A stretch of 64,000 nt of DNA from Paracyclopina nana (lineage: Eukaryota; Arthropoda; Copepoda; Cyclopoida; Cyclopettidae), in contig JAGUCH010000008.1 in the NCBI GenBank assembly GCA_019096065.1, positions 2,485,001-2,549,000 on the forward strand. The letters are read 5' to 3'. Below, one piece after another: positions 43,947 through 55,818 of this stretch. The notes under the pieces are model-generated. The model saw only the letters and a list, made by a program, of their open reading frames with translations. It was not told where the DNA came from and did no database searches. How positions within the stretch are numbered: the stretch's first letter is position 1; every line of letters begins with the position of its first letter. Position numbers and translations under genes: made by a program.

Positions 43947-46353
43947 CTACGAGGTGAGGGAAGAAGACTCCATGAGATCCTGGAGGGTTTGCTCCACTTT
44001 GGCAGCAGCCACTTCTGGCTTGGGTAAATCATTGTTTTTCACTGCAAGATAAGAAATAGCCACATAAGCATAGGAAACAAAAAAAGTGGAAAGCTGCCTA
44101 CAGATGGCGCTGCCTGTCATTTCAAAGCACATAACCTACATTCCCCAAAGAAATCGCATCTTGAGCTTTTTATTATAGTAATGATAAACGTATTATAATA
44201 GTTAGAAAAATATTAGGAAAAAGTGCAAAAGAATTTGGTCTGCTTATATTAGTCGGGCTGCTACACACCATGCACTCACCGGCGCGATCCCACTACTGCC
44301 AGCCGCGATCCCTTTTGGCTGCTCGATTTCTCGCCTGGCCCGTTACGGAATTCTTAAAGCAACCTGGCGACCTCGGGCTCCCCCAAGGTCTCCATGTTGA
44401 CGCCTGGCTTAGTGCGGACGCCAGTTCAACGTGTCACAATGTGCAGCAGGACTCCCGTCCTCAAACCATCCTCAAATTCCGGCCTCCCAGTAGCGTGGAT
44501 TACAGCGCCCGCCACGGACACCAGCCATTTGCTTAAGCACGAAGTTTGCCTACTTCTACCCAACACTGACTTTGTTTTTTCAACTAACTGCTTCACATGC
44601 CGATTTTAGGCAGAATGTGGCCCAATTTGTGCTCATACAATATTTTTCAGAGAAATTCTGTTCTTTACCTACAAACAGACGAGTGCAAGAGCTATCTCTG
44701 AGCTATCATTTTTTCATAGGATTTACCAAGATTTATTTGTGACTGTGTGTGCCTAACAACATTTAACAGCCTTTTCTAAGCAAAAGACCCACATTGCCTC
44801 AAGTAAGAGATGCTTCCCTATAAATCCTCACTTTTTACCACTTCTTTGGTTTGTCTTGACCAATGTAGGTTTGCCCTGGATGCACTAGGGGTTAGTAGCT
44901 ACTCGTTTTGATTCTTATTTCGCCCAACTTAATTACTGAAGAATAAGGTGCCTTAACTTAATGTATATATGATATTACATGTAGGTATGTAATGTAATTT
45001 GTTTAGAAGTTGCAGCTTTGATTATTTTGAAAAGGCTTGATGAAACTATTTAGAAAGCTTTCGAATGTACACCTAAAGGGCTTCCCAATCGAGAAGGTGC
45101 CTAAATGTAACACGGATTAACATACTATTTTTAAAAATATATCTTTTGATTTTTTTACAACTTAGACCGCCCTTTAAAAACTTCTCAACTAGATGTTTGA
45201 TTGTGTTACTCAGTAGCGCCATCTCGCGGATATTTTCGTCAACTCAATCGCGATCTGAATTAGAAAGTTAGCAAAACCGGACTAAGCGAATACCTAAATT
45301 CGGCTGTAGTTTTTCCATCTCTGGGCCCTCGGATTCGCTACTACTGTCTTGCTCCTCTTCTTGGTCATCCTGGATCTCAGTGGGTTTGCTCATCTTGGGT
45401 TCTTCATCAGGGCCATCGCTACTGGATGAACCTGTGCTGCCCCTCGATGATCTCCTCTGTTCGTCTTCATCCAGATCCAGATCGTCCTGCTCGTTTTCAT
45501 CGCCAAACACTGCACAATGGCTGATGTCATCTTTGTTGGCCAGTTCATCCGAGTCCAAGTGCACCAGGGATTCGCCTCCGGATGACCTAGGCTGAATGGG
45601 ATCTTCTTCGTCGAGCATCCAAGGATCGCCCTCGTCCTTGGCCTTGGCAGCCACAGCTTCCAACTCCTCATCAAGCTCCGGACTGCTGCTATCTTTTTGG
45701 GCTTCCCTGAGCAAATTCGCGAGCTCGTTTTCGTGCTCCTCCAGACTGGTTTTGGCAACGCTCTCCACGATCTCATCACTCACGAGCAAATCGGACTTGA
45801 AGTCGTCCATGATCATGACATTGTCCTCCGACAGCAGATCTTCCACCTTGGCGGCCTCTTTTGGCGGAGGCTGGAAAAAGTCCCCAAGCAGATCTGTGGA
45901 TTCGTCTCCTTTTTTAAGTACCGATGGTTCAATGTTGATGGGTTCGATCGTTTCCATCATCACAGGTGGCTCAAAGGCTTCTTTTTCCTCCTTGTTGGGA
46001 TGTGATTGTTCAAGATCTTCGCCATAATTTGAAGGCTCTTTTGGTAGGTCAACGTGCTGAATTTCATCTACCTGCTCTATGTTATGCTCTTCTTCAATGG
46101 GTTCCGGCGGTAACGGCGGCAAAGGCTTGGAAGGGCAAAGGTCATCATCATCGTCCTTACCTTTGTCCTCGGAGGAGGTGTGCTCATGGGCGGGGCCACC
46201 CTTCATGAACTTGTTGAGATTGTCCGTGGCAAAGCCTCCGCCAATGCATAACGCCAAGGTGATGAAGAAATTGTCAAAGTAGCTGATCAAGATCCAAAAG
46301 AGGACAAAGACTCCGCTGAAAATGTGCCAAGGTTGCAGTTGATGTTGGCTCAT
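43947..46353 (-). CDS. Acidic membrane protein, unknown
   Basis: I do not recognise the family. Two exons (46353-45294, 44041-43947; phase 1) give 384 residues. The N-terminus MSQHQLQPWHIFSGVFVLFW leads into two close hydrophobic segments (about 10-28 and 31-47) that could form a hairpin. An acidic, Pro/Ser-rich tail follows with LLGDFF, DPWMLDEEDPI and long Asp/Glu-Ser stretches; the last exon adds KPEVAAAKVEQTLQDLMESS, an amphipathic helix. A hairpin plus disordered acidic tail recalls ER-shaping or ER-phagy receptors, but no reticulon domain is evident, so that is only a guess. The 1.25-kb intron contains a solo repeat end at 45214-45231. Confidence 0.65.
45214..45231. repeat. Solo CTCF-motif repeat end
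   Basis: TAGCGCCATCTCGCGGAT matches the right end of the 180-bp family without the rest of the element. A similar solo motif (GCTAGATGGCGCCACTGTAA) lies at 46711-46730. Confidence 0.5.
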
Positions 46354-47572
46354 ATTGAGGGGCGTGGCTCTGGCGAAAAAATATAGAAAATGTAAAGCAA
46401 AATACGTAATTGTAATGGAATATGTAAGCATACTTTACCCTGATTGCGGAATATCTACTAGTTGAATGGAGATTTGGTAGTAAGTGCAATAAATGTTGCA
46501 GTTGATCTGTCAATGGTGTAATAATAGCACGGCTGGTTTTTGGTGGTGCTGCAAGTCTGGTGCAGCTGAAATGAGTACATAGTACAGCTTTAGAAAGGGA
46601 TCGAAGCAGCTTTCTTCTGTGCAATACTGCTATGCTAGCGGCGAGGTGCAGACACGAGCTCCCTTATGTAGTATATTGTACGTATAAGAGCTGATTTTGA
46701 AATTTATCATGCTAGATGGCGCCACTGTAAGGTAGTACAGCTGTTTACGCATGACGCTTTGACGGAAATGTGTGAAAAAAATATTTTACGGTTACGCACT
46801 CAAAAGCTGCTAAAAGTTGCCAGTATTTTCATAGAACAGCCCAAATCACAAATTATGTGATGAAAAAAGTTTTTTATCTGGTAGCGCCATAAAAGCCAAC
46901 ATCATTTAACTCTGCTCTGATTGGTCTAAAAAATGGCGGAAAATTTCAAATTACATTGCAATTGAAGAACTTTAGCATTTTCCCGCTTTTTTCTGCTGAT
47001 TGGCCTGATTTTTTAAAACTAAGTAGCATGAAATGTAATAGGGATCAAATATTATTTATCGAATTTTTGAGAAATCATATGGGAAGGCCAACTTTTTGGC
47101 AAATTTCGAATTGCTATTTAGCTGCCTCTGTAGTGAACATACTACACGGCTTTTCACGCTAGGGTGCGCTGACTGTACTACGTAACAGACGCCATCGTTC
47201 CTTATACACGGTCTATAGCTTTCCCCTACCCCAAATAAAGAAAATGACTGGCATAAGAAGTACCGTGCATATCTTTAATATACATACTATAAGAATAATA
47301 ATGACATTCAGCGTAAGCCCTTTTTTGGTGATTGAAGCGTTTTCGCGCAACGTTATACTATAAAATGTAATTATCAGATTCTGCGCCTAAAAAGCGCACT
47401 TATGGAGGAACATATCCAAATTGCACTTCGGTCCGTGATTTCTACGTTATAACAATTCTAATTTGTAAGTGTTTTTGAGCAGCATTTTTTATTAAAAAAA
47501 GAAAAAGAGGTAGTGACGAGATTTTCGGAAGCTGGAAATAAATTTTTTGAATTCTGCATCGATCTACAACAA
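46354..47572. other. Intergenic, no gene
   Basis: AT-rich sequence between the acidic membrane-protein gene and tRNA-Leu. Includes a solo CTCF-like motif at 46711. The open frame at 46956-47162 has no recognisable content. Confidence 0.4.
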
Positions 47573-47654
47573 GGTAGCGTGGCCGAGCGGTCTAAGGCGC
47601 TGGTTTAAGGCACCAGTCTCTTCGGGGGCGTGGGTTCGAATCCCACCGCTGCCA
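47573..47654 (+). tRNA. tRNA-Leu (AAG)
   Basis: Folds as a standard intronless type II tRNA of 82 nt: acceptor stem GGTAGCG/CGCTGCC with discriminator A, A box TGGCCGAGCGG, anticodon stem CTGGT/ACCAG around TTAAGGC (anticodon AAG), long variable arm TCTCTTCGGGGG-type, and T arm GTGGGTTCGAATCCCAC (B box GGTTCGAATCC). A TTTTT pol III terminator follows within about 10 nt. Confidence 0.96.
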
Positions 47655-47895
47655 AATCTTTTTCTATTTTTTCGTCTTATTTATTCTTGAGTATTGTTTT
47701 TAAAATTGCTCAATCAGCCTGATAGCAGCCAGAGATTTAAAGGCTGTTTCTTCATACTTCACTTTCATTTGAAAGATATCAAGACTGGATTATTGTTATA
47801 AAAACAAGCTCATGAAGCTTCTGAGTTGCAGCCTAGCATACTTCAGACTTTCATCACAATTGATGATATTTTTGTAGTCTTTATTAGCTCACATG

Positions 47896-48889
47896 TTAAG
47901 GAGTATTTGAAGCAGATAGACTTGAAAAATTGCTCTGTGTAAATACTTTCAATGACAAGATGTCAAACAATCCATTTGTGTGCAAACCACCTTTTTTCTT
48001 TTGTGGTATGACGTCCGATTTGTCACTTGCTTCATTTTTGTGAAAATGACTCTTTTTCGCTGGTTTGCCACCATTATCATCACCGCTCACTGGTTTTATA
48101 TAAATTATCTTGTCATTTGAACTGGGCTTCTTGCTTCTCGTATATTTGTACAAAGTTGTAGGTTGAGTAGTCGTGGTGCTTTTTGCTGCCTCTTCATCGT
48201 ACTTATCGACTTTTTTGAGCAAAATAGGAGTAGATGCTTTATTTGTGTAATTTGGGTTACACATGGGCCGCACATTGATGACAATGTATGGCCAATCACA
48301 CACCTTTGTCTTTGGATTGAACATTAGGTAGGGACCACAGGTTTTTTGGGTTAATCTAAATTGCCCCCAACAATGATAGAAAGTGTGACAGTTGCTTGGA
48401 TCAGGAATGTGGTCATGCCCACCGTAACATCTGGGCCTTTCCTCCCATTTGAGGAAAGTGGACCTCACACAGTCTGTAAATAAGCCCTCTTATTAAAGCT
48501 AGCATTACAAACACTGTATTTAAGCACTTATATGAAAAATCAAGAGATTCAGTTTAGGCATTTTTCCGCTCCCTCTTTAAATGTGAGTGATGAAAATAAC
48601 AGATGTTATTTAGTTGCTTTTGGCATTTTTGACAGCCGAATGGCGAAAATCCTGTAGCTCTGTCTTTTAAGCAATTCTCGCCCTAAAAAAACAGCTCCAT
48701 CTAGCGGATTAGTATTACACACGTTTTGTTGTAGCCAATTGAAAGTATCTATAAAGAATCTACTGGATAATTAATCTCTTTTTTTATTTGCAAGAGGACA
48801 GTTTTTCTTCGAACACCTTTAACTTATCTTGTTTTCTCACCTTTAATTAGAAAAGCAATCAGAGTGAACATCAGTTGCGTGGTCCTCAT
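47896..48889 (-). CDS. Secreted chitin-binding type-2 (peritrophin-A-like) protein
   Basis: Two exons (48889-48841 and 48473-47896, phase 1) give 208 residues. A signal peptide (MRTTQLMFTLIAFLIK) precedes one chitin-binding type-2 domain. That domain shows the six-Cys pattern from RPRCYGGHDHIPDPSNCHTF through YHCWGQFRLTQKTCGPYLMF to VCDW and RPMC. A basic Lys/Ser/Thr-rich tail without further domains follows. Such proteins bind chitin in cuticle or peritrophic matrix. The 367-nt intron contains repeat copy M. Confidence 0.88.
48551..48712 (+). repeat. 180-bp CTCF-motif repeat, copy M
   Basis: In the intron of the chitin-binding gene. AGTTTAGGCATTTTTCCGCT, GACAGCCGAATGGCGAAAAT and ACAGCTCCATCTAGCGGATT are kept; the inner GATGGCGCCACC block has decayed. 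Confidence 0.83.
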
Positions 48890-50012
48890 TTTGCAATCTT
48901 GCTTTGGCAAACCACAATAGTAGTAGTAGTAGTTAAATCCATCATCTTATTACATTGCCAGATGACTGCATGAACTCTTCGTCTAATGAATCCACTATTT
49001 ATGCTTTGTTATTCTCTCATGATGACAAACTGACGACAATTCATTGTACACTAACAAGTAGCCGTGATTTTCTGATAATGTGCACTAATGATGCGTCTAA
49101 ATGCCTTTTCTCTAGCATTTGAAGAAGAAGGACCGAGCTGCGTGAAAACTGGAATGCTACTACTGCAATGCTTTAAACTTGCACCCGCATCTTGCTCTGC
49201 ATCGCGCGGATTTTGAAATAGACCAACTGGACCATTTGTTTGCATGGGCTGCAAAAAACACCATGCACATACAGTAAAAATCCGCAAGATGGAGGTGCGA
49301 TTTAACATTGCGGGAATTCCATGCAAATCCGAACTATGTTCGCCATTCGGTATTCAAAAAAGCCAAAACATACAAACAGCGAAAAAATCCCCTTCTGGCA
49401 TTTTTCCCCTCGAATGGTTATGCGTGTTAAATTATGACCCGACTAGATTAAATGCAGCAAGTGCACAAACATAAAAAAGGGATCATTACAAGAATTTATA
49501 ATTCTGCTTTGCACTCAATTTTCAGAAGGTTTCAGAAACTCACTCTCATCATACGACGAGTGTGAGTCAATTCTATGGCAAATTGGCCAAAATTATTTAT
49601 TGGAGTGTCCATCAAGGATTTTCTCAGCTGTTGGTAAAATGGGGCCTAGTTACGCACATAGAAGAACTTCAAAAGAGAATTCATAACTGCCAACTTTGTT
49701 CCATTTTCTGTTGCTGCAAAACAAAGTTAACATATGACATAAGTTACTCAGTGTAATAGCATTAGTAGTACGGTTCTTTTTACGAGCCAAATGGTTTATT
49801 TCAACGAAACTCATGCATAATAAAGCTACTTATTTTTCTCCCCAAAATGTGCTATACTTAATTATGTAGAAGTCGTGTATGTTAGATTAATATCAGCTAT
49901 AATTCCGGCACCTGACCAACCAGTCATAGATAACGTATCATACACATGACCACATAATTTGATAAGTGACCTTTGACGTGATCAGTTAATTACTTTTTCA
50001 GAAAATCACACC
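48890..50012. other. Intergenic between chitin-binding gene and dipeptidase
   Basis: Promoters of two divergent genes plus repeat copy G. A short tandem AGT run occurs near 48917. No gene supported. Confidence 0.4.
49281..49420 (-). repeat. 180-bp CTCF-motif repeat, copy G (truncated)
   Basis: TCCGCAAGATGGAGGTGCGA, GAACTATGTTCGCCATTCGG and TCCCCTTCTGGCATTTTTCC are present. The copy ends before the GGCGCCATC block. Confidence 0.72.
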
Positions 50013-51900
50013 ATGTCCCCATCTGATAATTTTGTATACTCTAAACGCGATTTGGTCGTGGCTGGAGTTGCCATTGGCATTGTCACGACCTTGCTTGGTC
50101 TTGGCTTTGGATTAGCTTCTGGAGCTTCGCTCCCAGGTTTGACGCTTTTTGAACCATATAGTGTATATTTTCACTAATAATATTTCACTAGGAGAAGCTG
50201 TTGTTCTTGTTGATCCACCGAATAATGCATACGAAGCTGCAGTGGAAATTTTGAAGGAGTTTCCAATAGTTGATGGGTATAACGTCAACCAATTTCTATT
50301 CATTTCTTTAATCATTTCAATTAAGGCATAATGATTTTCCGTTGACAATCCGAGAAATGTTCAATAATGACCTTGAGGGCTGGAACTTTAATAGCAATTT
50401 GTCGCAGCTTGCATTATTCCAAGATTACCCTCGGATCACACTGATTTGCCTCGACTCCGGAAAGGCCAAGTTGGAGGCCAAGTAATGATTTTAGAAGAGT
50501 GCCTATGATTTTTTCATCTAAATTTGATTTTGGATTTAGTTCTGGTCCGCTTACATGGACTGTGACACTCAGTACAAAGATGCAACTCCATTGTTCATGG
50601 AGCAGATCGATGTTATCAAACGTTTAGTGGATAAGTACAGTGACGACATGTCTTTCGTCACCACATCGCAAGGTAAAGCCTGTGAGCATGCGTAAAAGGA
50701 TCTTGCTGGATGAAAAAATAATTGGATTTCATTTCTAATGGTGGCAGGCATGTACTGTAGCTAAGCTTTTACCATGATGAGCGAGCTCCTAGTTGTAATC
50801 TTATTAAAAGTTTCTACACTCTTTCATCTACAACCATGTATAGGCCTCCAAAGTGCTTTCAAGGAAGGGAAAATTGCCAGCATGATTGGTGTTGAGTCAG
50901 GCCATGCAATCTCGAATAGCCTGGGAGTTTTAAGGCTTTTCCATGAAATGGGAGTCCGTTACATGACACTCACCCATTCATGCAATACCCCATGGTAAAT
51001 CAATGAAATAGTCCAGTGAAGCTCATGAAATCTTCCTTGAATTCAGGGCTGACTCTTCTGAGGCGGAATCGGGGAACCAAGCTGTCAATAGCCGAGGATT
51101 ATCTGCATTTGGTGAAATTATTGTGCGAGAAATGAACAGACTTGGTATGATGGTGGACATCAGCCACGTGTCTGCGGATACGATGAGGGACGTGCTCGCG
51201 TTGAGCAAGGCCCCCATAATTTTTTTCCCATTCATCAGCCCGAAGTGTGAACAACGTGTCCAGAAATGTTCCTGACGATGTGCTTGAGCAAGTGGTCCGT
51301 GATCAAGTTGCTTTACCTAATGCAGTTAGCATACAAACTAGGTTTACTTGCAGGCAATCAATGGCGGAGTTGTTATGGTCAATTTCTACGACTGCTTCGT
51401 CATTCCGGATTGCAACAGAAACAGAGCAACGGTTCAGGATGTCGTTAGTACGACCATAATAAAAACAATGTTATCAAATTGAAAAATAATATTGCATTTT
51501 CATAGATCACATCAACCATATCCGGAAAATTGCTGGAGTCGATCACGTTGGCATTGGCGCAGACTTCAACGGAGTTTCTCAGTAAGGCGCGCAAAATATG
51601 AGAGAGCTGTATAATTGTTCTTCATGCTACATTTCTCTTAATAGGACTCCTAATGGACTTGAAGACGTGTCTAAGTACCCCAATTTATTTGCAGCCTTAC
51701 TTGAAGACAAGGACACTCTTTGGAGTAAGGAAGATTTGGGGAAATTGGCATCAGGGAATCTTTTGAGGGTCTGGCAAGAAGTGGAGCACGTGAGTAGTGC
51801 CATCAAGGCTTCAGGAGAGCTTCCTCATCAGAGACTAATTCCCGTTGAAGATTTGAGCGATACCAGCTGCATTTCCAAGTCTGGCTTAGCCAGAAATTAA
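50013..51900 (+). CDS. Membrane (renal-type) dipeptidase, two frame breaks as assembled
   Basis: Nine exons (50013-50136, 50192-50276, 50326-50481, 50540-50672, 50844-50994, 51047-51306, 51354-51447, 51506-51581, 51645-51900) encode a DPEP-type zinc dipeptidase (M19). Motifs include DGHNDFP (metal His/Asp), [67 protein letters not shown] and [10 protein letters not shown]. The N-terminus carries a transmembrane anchor (residues 15-36). As written, the frame breaks twice. Exon 3 lacks one base just before HTDL (at about 50434, GG where GGG would fit), and exon 6 has an extra T in the T7 run near 51225. All splice sites are intact and no substitution makes a stop. Donor of exon 6 (GTTGCT) is weak. 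Confidence 0.85.
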
Positions 51901-51930
51901 GAAAATTGAGCAAGATGAGAAATAAATTCA

Positions 51931-52079
51931 ACAGATGTCGCATGCATAGCATTTTCGCCATTTTATCGTCAAAAATGCCCAAGAGCATAAATAGTGAAAA
52001 ATACGCTTCTGGTATTTTCTTACTCGATCAATTGGCGGTGGCGCCATCTAACGTCACGGAGAGAAATGAAACCTGAAGT
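51931..52079 (-). repeat. 180-bp CTCF-motif repeat, copy H
   Basis: Starts 30 nt after the dipeptidase stop. The CCGCTAGATGGAGC end is reduced to ACAGATGTCGCATG. It keeps AGCATTTTCGCCATTTTATC, ACGCTTCTGGTATTTTC and GGTGGCGCCATCTAACG. Confidence 0.78.
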
Positions 52080-52640
52080 GAATCTCATGATCCATTCGTG
52101 ATTGAAAAGTTGAGTGGCATTTGAAGCAAGATATCATTCTCGCATATACTTTCCTGCATGGACGATATATTGTATAAAGTAGGTGGAGGAACGGCGATTC
52201 TGTCAGTCATCCCGAGAGCCGGTTACGCCCCCACTTGATCGAAATGCGTAAAGCCAATCTTGAGCATCATGCACGAGCAAAAAATGACCCTTTCCTTTGT
52301 TGGTCGCATCAGAAGCCATTTATAGCTGCTGACCTGATTTTGGGGCTAGCTTTTTCTGCCTCCATTAGCATTATATATGGAATCTATAGTGAACATGCTA
52401 TATACCTATATGTAAGATAGTACCTAAAAGGCTAGATGTGATGATGGAAGGGTTAGGGGGATTTGCAAGTCATTTTCTCGTAATGTCGGCAAAAGACGTG
52501 CTCGGCATCATCTGTCTGCACCTTGTATTGTCATTCATCGCTGGCTCATCAATATTCATAGTCGCAAGCATCCTCGTTGCTTTTCCAAATCGCTAGTCCT
52601 TGAGAAAAGTGTGAGAATCGTGCAACATTTGTTAGTAGCT

Positions 52641-52817
52641 TTAGTTCAGGCGTTTTTCGCTCCCACTTTTGATGGCGCCACCATAGAAGGGGGACAATGA
52701 GACCAGAAGTGGATTTTTCACGACTCATAATTTTTGGGCGTTTTTGAGAAACGATTGGCCCAAAAGATCGTGCTCAATTTCCACCAAAAACAAATCGCAG
52801 CTCCATCTAGCCGATTT
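52641..52817 (+). repeat. 180-bp CTCF-motif repeat, copy N
   Basis: TTAGTTCAGGCGTTTTTCGC, TGATGGCGCCACCATAGAAG, GACCAGAAGTGGATTTTTCA and GCAGCTCCATCTAGCCGATT in order. Confidence 0.87.
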
Positions 52818-53216
52818 TACTGCAGCCATATATAGTCTATAGCAACTCCACTTTAAATAAGGAAAATAAATGGGCGTTTGACATGTACCATGTGTATGTG
52901 TTCAAGCCTGATAAAGGTGAGGCCAGCTAATTCCATTTCCCAACATGTTAATTACAACAGGCACGTATATATATGTATACAAATACATAATAAGGTATGC
53001 GCGTGTATTTTTCATTCTCTGTTTTCTCCTCGTCAAAGAGGAGCTCGAGGGCCCAAAAACTGCCGCGGCCAGCTATGCTTATCTCAAGCATGAAGATTGA
53101 ATTTGCAACTTTAGTAGTAGTAGTAGGCTATATAGAGAATGCACTTTTTATTATTATACATCATATATTATTCTACCATCTGAATATGCTACAGAACTAC
53201 AATATGCATGCAGTAA

Positions 53217-55548
53217 TTACAAAGGGGCACTGGGCTCAAATGATATGCTGTTATTGCCAGTGAAATAGCCATGCAGTGGCTTGGGCACTGGGCCTGCCAG
53301 GTGAAATTCAGCCCGATCCAGTTCAATCATTGTTCGGGCGTCCAAAACGACTAATGCTGAGTAGTTGACTTCGGGGGCTCCCCTGATTGCCGAGGATACG
53401 ATGACTCCATCGTCCTCTTCGGTGGCGCCAGGCCTTGCCACAAAAGTGGGCTCAGCACAGTAGAGCTGGTCTTCATAATGGCTCATCACCTCACCGGTCC
53501 AAGTGTCAACCTTGTAGATTTGGCCCGCGCTTAGCATGTCGTCCACGTCGGAAGTGATGGCGTAGAAATAGCGATACTTTTTCCCACTCACTTGGTTGTA
53601 ATTTATCGTGGGGGTTTCGCAGCCCACAGCACAGAGTTGGTGGGGTGTCAGCCTCACGTGGCCTTTGTTGTCCACGACGGCCTTGGCATTTCTGCAGTAT
53701 GCCAAATTTGCCTATATAAGCAGTACACATTATAACACTATTTCAGTATGAATAATATGTGGGTGTTTTTTTACCTGGTTGCCCTTTTTTCGCATGTTTG
53801 GGTTGAGGGGCAAGACAAACCTGTGGGGCTTGCCCCTGAACCTGTGGGCGTAGCTGGGGTCGGATTGAGCCGTCTGGAGGGCAGCCAGGGTCATGCAGTG
53901 GAGCATGTGCGGGTTTTTGTACAGGGCAATGTCGATGACAATGTGGCCATTGTCCTCGTACGCATTGATGGTGTGCAGAAAGAAAAAGGCTTCAGAAGTG
54001 TACACGACCTTGGACGTCTCTCCACTTGCCCTGTTGATGATGTGAAACACCGTATCGCAATCTCCGTGCCATCGCATGGCATCAATGACAGCATCACCTT
54101 TCAACACTCCTGAAAAAGGAGCTATTTAGTCCAGGCGTTTTTTCATAAATGACATTAGATGGCGCCACCGTCAAGGATGGAAAAATACCAGAAGTGGATT
54201 TTTCGGTATTTGCGACTTTGGGCATTTTTGACGAACGTTGCGCGAAAATCGCTCCGTCTCGCGCGCAACATCCGCCAAAACAAATCGCAGCGCCATCTCG
54301 CGGATTATTTTATGTAGCATGTTCTAGAGCGGAAATCTATCCTGCAGATCCTACATAATCCTTTCGCTTTTCTTCACAATATTCCATTATTATCTCTCAA
54401 TTTGCTCCAATTATGCGTCTCTTGGAACTCGGCCATAAACTTTACGAGCATTTCTCATACACGCAGCAGATAGAACGTGCCAATAAAATGAAATTGTAAA
54501 AATACTAAGTGGATAAAGCTTTCTCTCACTACATATCGCAGGAAAATGTGAGGAATTTATTACCTTTGGCTAAAGTTGGAGCATTGACGGTGAGCGGCTG
54601 CTCAATGAGGATGAAGTAGTTTTCCGTGACGGAGAAGCTGTGCATGTATCCGGGCTCAAGGAGCCAACGCGAGCGAACGCGGGCCACAACCTGGCCGCCA
54701 TCAAAGGGCTCGGGGGCATCCTTGGGGAACTGGTTGATCACGTACATAGGCCCGGCCAGGCCCACCTTCATGCCCATGGTGAGCATGTTGCCCTCGCGGT
54801 CGTAGTGCGGATGGGAGGCGTGGCTGAACACGCCCAACTTCTTGTTCAAATCCACGGCGCTCAGGGTGTCCAGGGTGTACGGGTCAATGCGCTGGATGAA
54901 GGGGCTCTCGTAGAAGCAAAAGTACTTGTCGCCCAGAGGGTAGATGGAAATCATGGCATTGTCCGACATCATGGCCTCGATCCCGCCTGTCACGGCCGCC
55001 AGCCGATCCTTGAGGCCGGGCCTCTTCTTCGGCCCCTGGCTGTCAATGCTGTTGTCATTGGCAGCGTTGGTGGCGAACTCGTTGCGGATGATGCCGTTGC
55101 TCTCGATGTTGGCCACGAAGCTTTTGGTGCGCAGAAATTTGCACTGGTACGTGACCTCGCCCTTGTCGATGGCGAATTGCTGCACGAGCGCGGATCCATC
55201 GAACAAGTGCGTGAACACGTCCTTGCCAAAGTAGAATTTGCCCGGGCCGTTCATGAGCAGGGAGCCTTTCAGCCAGCCTGGAAGCTGGCCTCCTTGGGCC
55301 AAATGGCCTCGCTGAGGCCGCACCACCTCTGCAATGCAGGATCGCAGCCAAATGGACAGATCCACGTTGGGGTAGATTCCACTGTGCCGATCTTCGCAAG
55401 GCAGCACGCCCAAGTGAGTGTCGTGGAGCATGCTTTCAGCCTCTCGAAGCAAGTGGTCTTCTGCCAGCATTGTCACTGCCTTTGAGTTATTGTTGAATGT
55501 AGTCATTGTGCTTGTCATGTTGATGCTTGGGTGCAACTGAATCCTCAA
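53217..55548 (-). CDS. Beta-carotene oxygenase (BCO1/ninaB-like)
   Basis: Three exons (55548-54564, 54109-53775, 53711-53217) join in phase to 604 residues; an internal start at 55518 would give 594. It has the RPE65/CCO beta-propeller signatures: LPGWLKGSLLMNGPG near the N-terminus, SHASHPHYDREGN, EPGYMHSFSVTENYFILIEQ, FFLHTINAYED and GPVPKPLHGYF. The four iron-binding His lie in HPHYD, MHSF, HTIN and LHGYF. The family cleaves carotenoids with non-haem iron and oxygen to give retinal, needed for vision. The N-terminus is about 50 residues longer than in vertebrate BCO1. A Lys/Arg/Ser insert sits after NEFATNAANDNSIDSQGPKK. Intron 1 contains repeat copy O. Confidence 0.93.
54125..54307 (+). 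repeat. 180-bp CTCF-motif repeat, copy O
   Basis: In intron 1 of the carotenoid oxygenase. TTTAGTCCAGGCGTTTTTTC, TAGATGGCGCCACCGTCAAG, ATACCAGAAGTGGATTTTTC and AATCGCAGCGCCATCTCGCG in order. Confidence 0.88.
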
Positions 55549-55818
55549 CGAGGGAGCAAGGCCTTAAATAAGAATGTCAAACTACAGAGCTCATTTCTTT
55601 TACGAACGTATAAGTCCATGCATCCCCACCGAACGTAAAAGTAAAAAGTATCACTTTAATTTAAAAAATCCTGAGTATAAGTATTGCGATTAAAAGCACC
55701 TAATATCAGTTCAACTTATAAGTTGCATTGGTTATTTTTGAAATTAATCAACTTGCACTTTGCTCGTTTGGTGGGGTATTTATTAAGGCGATTAGCCCGA
55801 CATTTGATACCTCCACGC

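Larger units (their letters stand above)
51901..53216. other. Convergent 3' flanks with two repeats
   Basis: Between the dipeptidase and the carotenoid-oxygenase gene; holds repeat copies H and N. No gene supported. Confidence 0.45.

Noticed and set aside
54640..55485. 281-residue plus-strand ORF
   Set aside because: Exact antisense of the carotenoid-oxygenase exon, whose motifs are clear on the minus strand.
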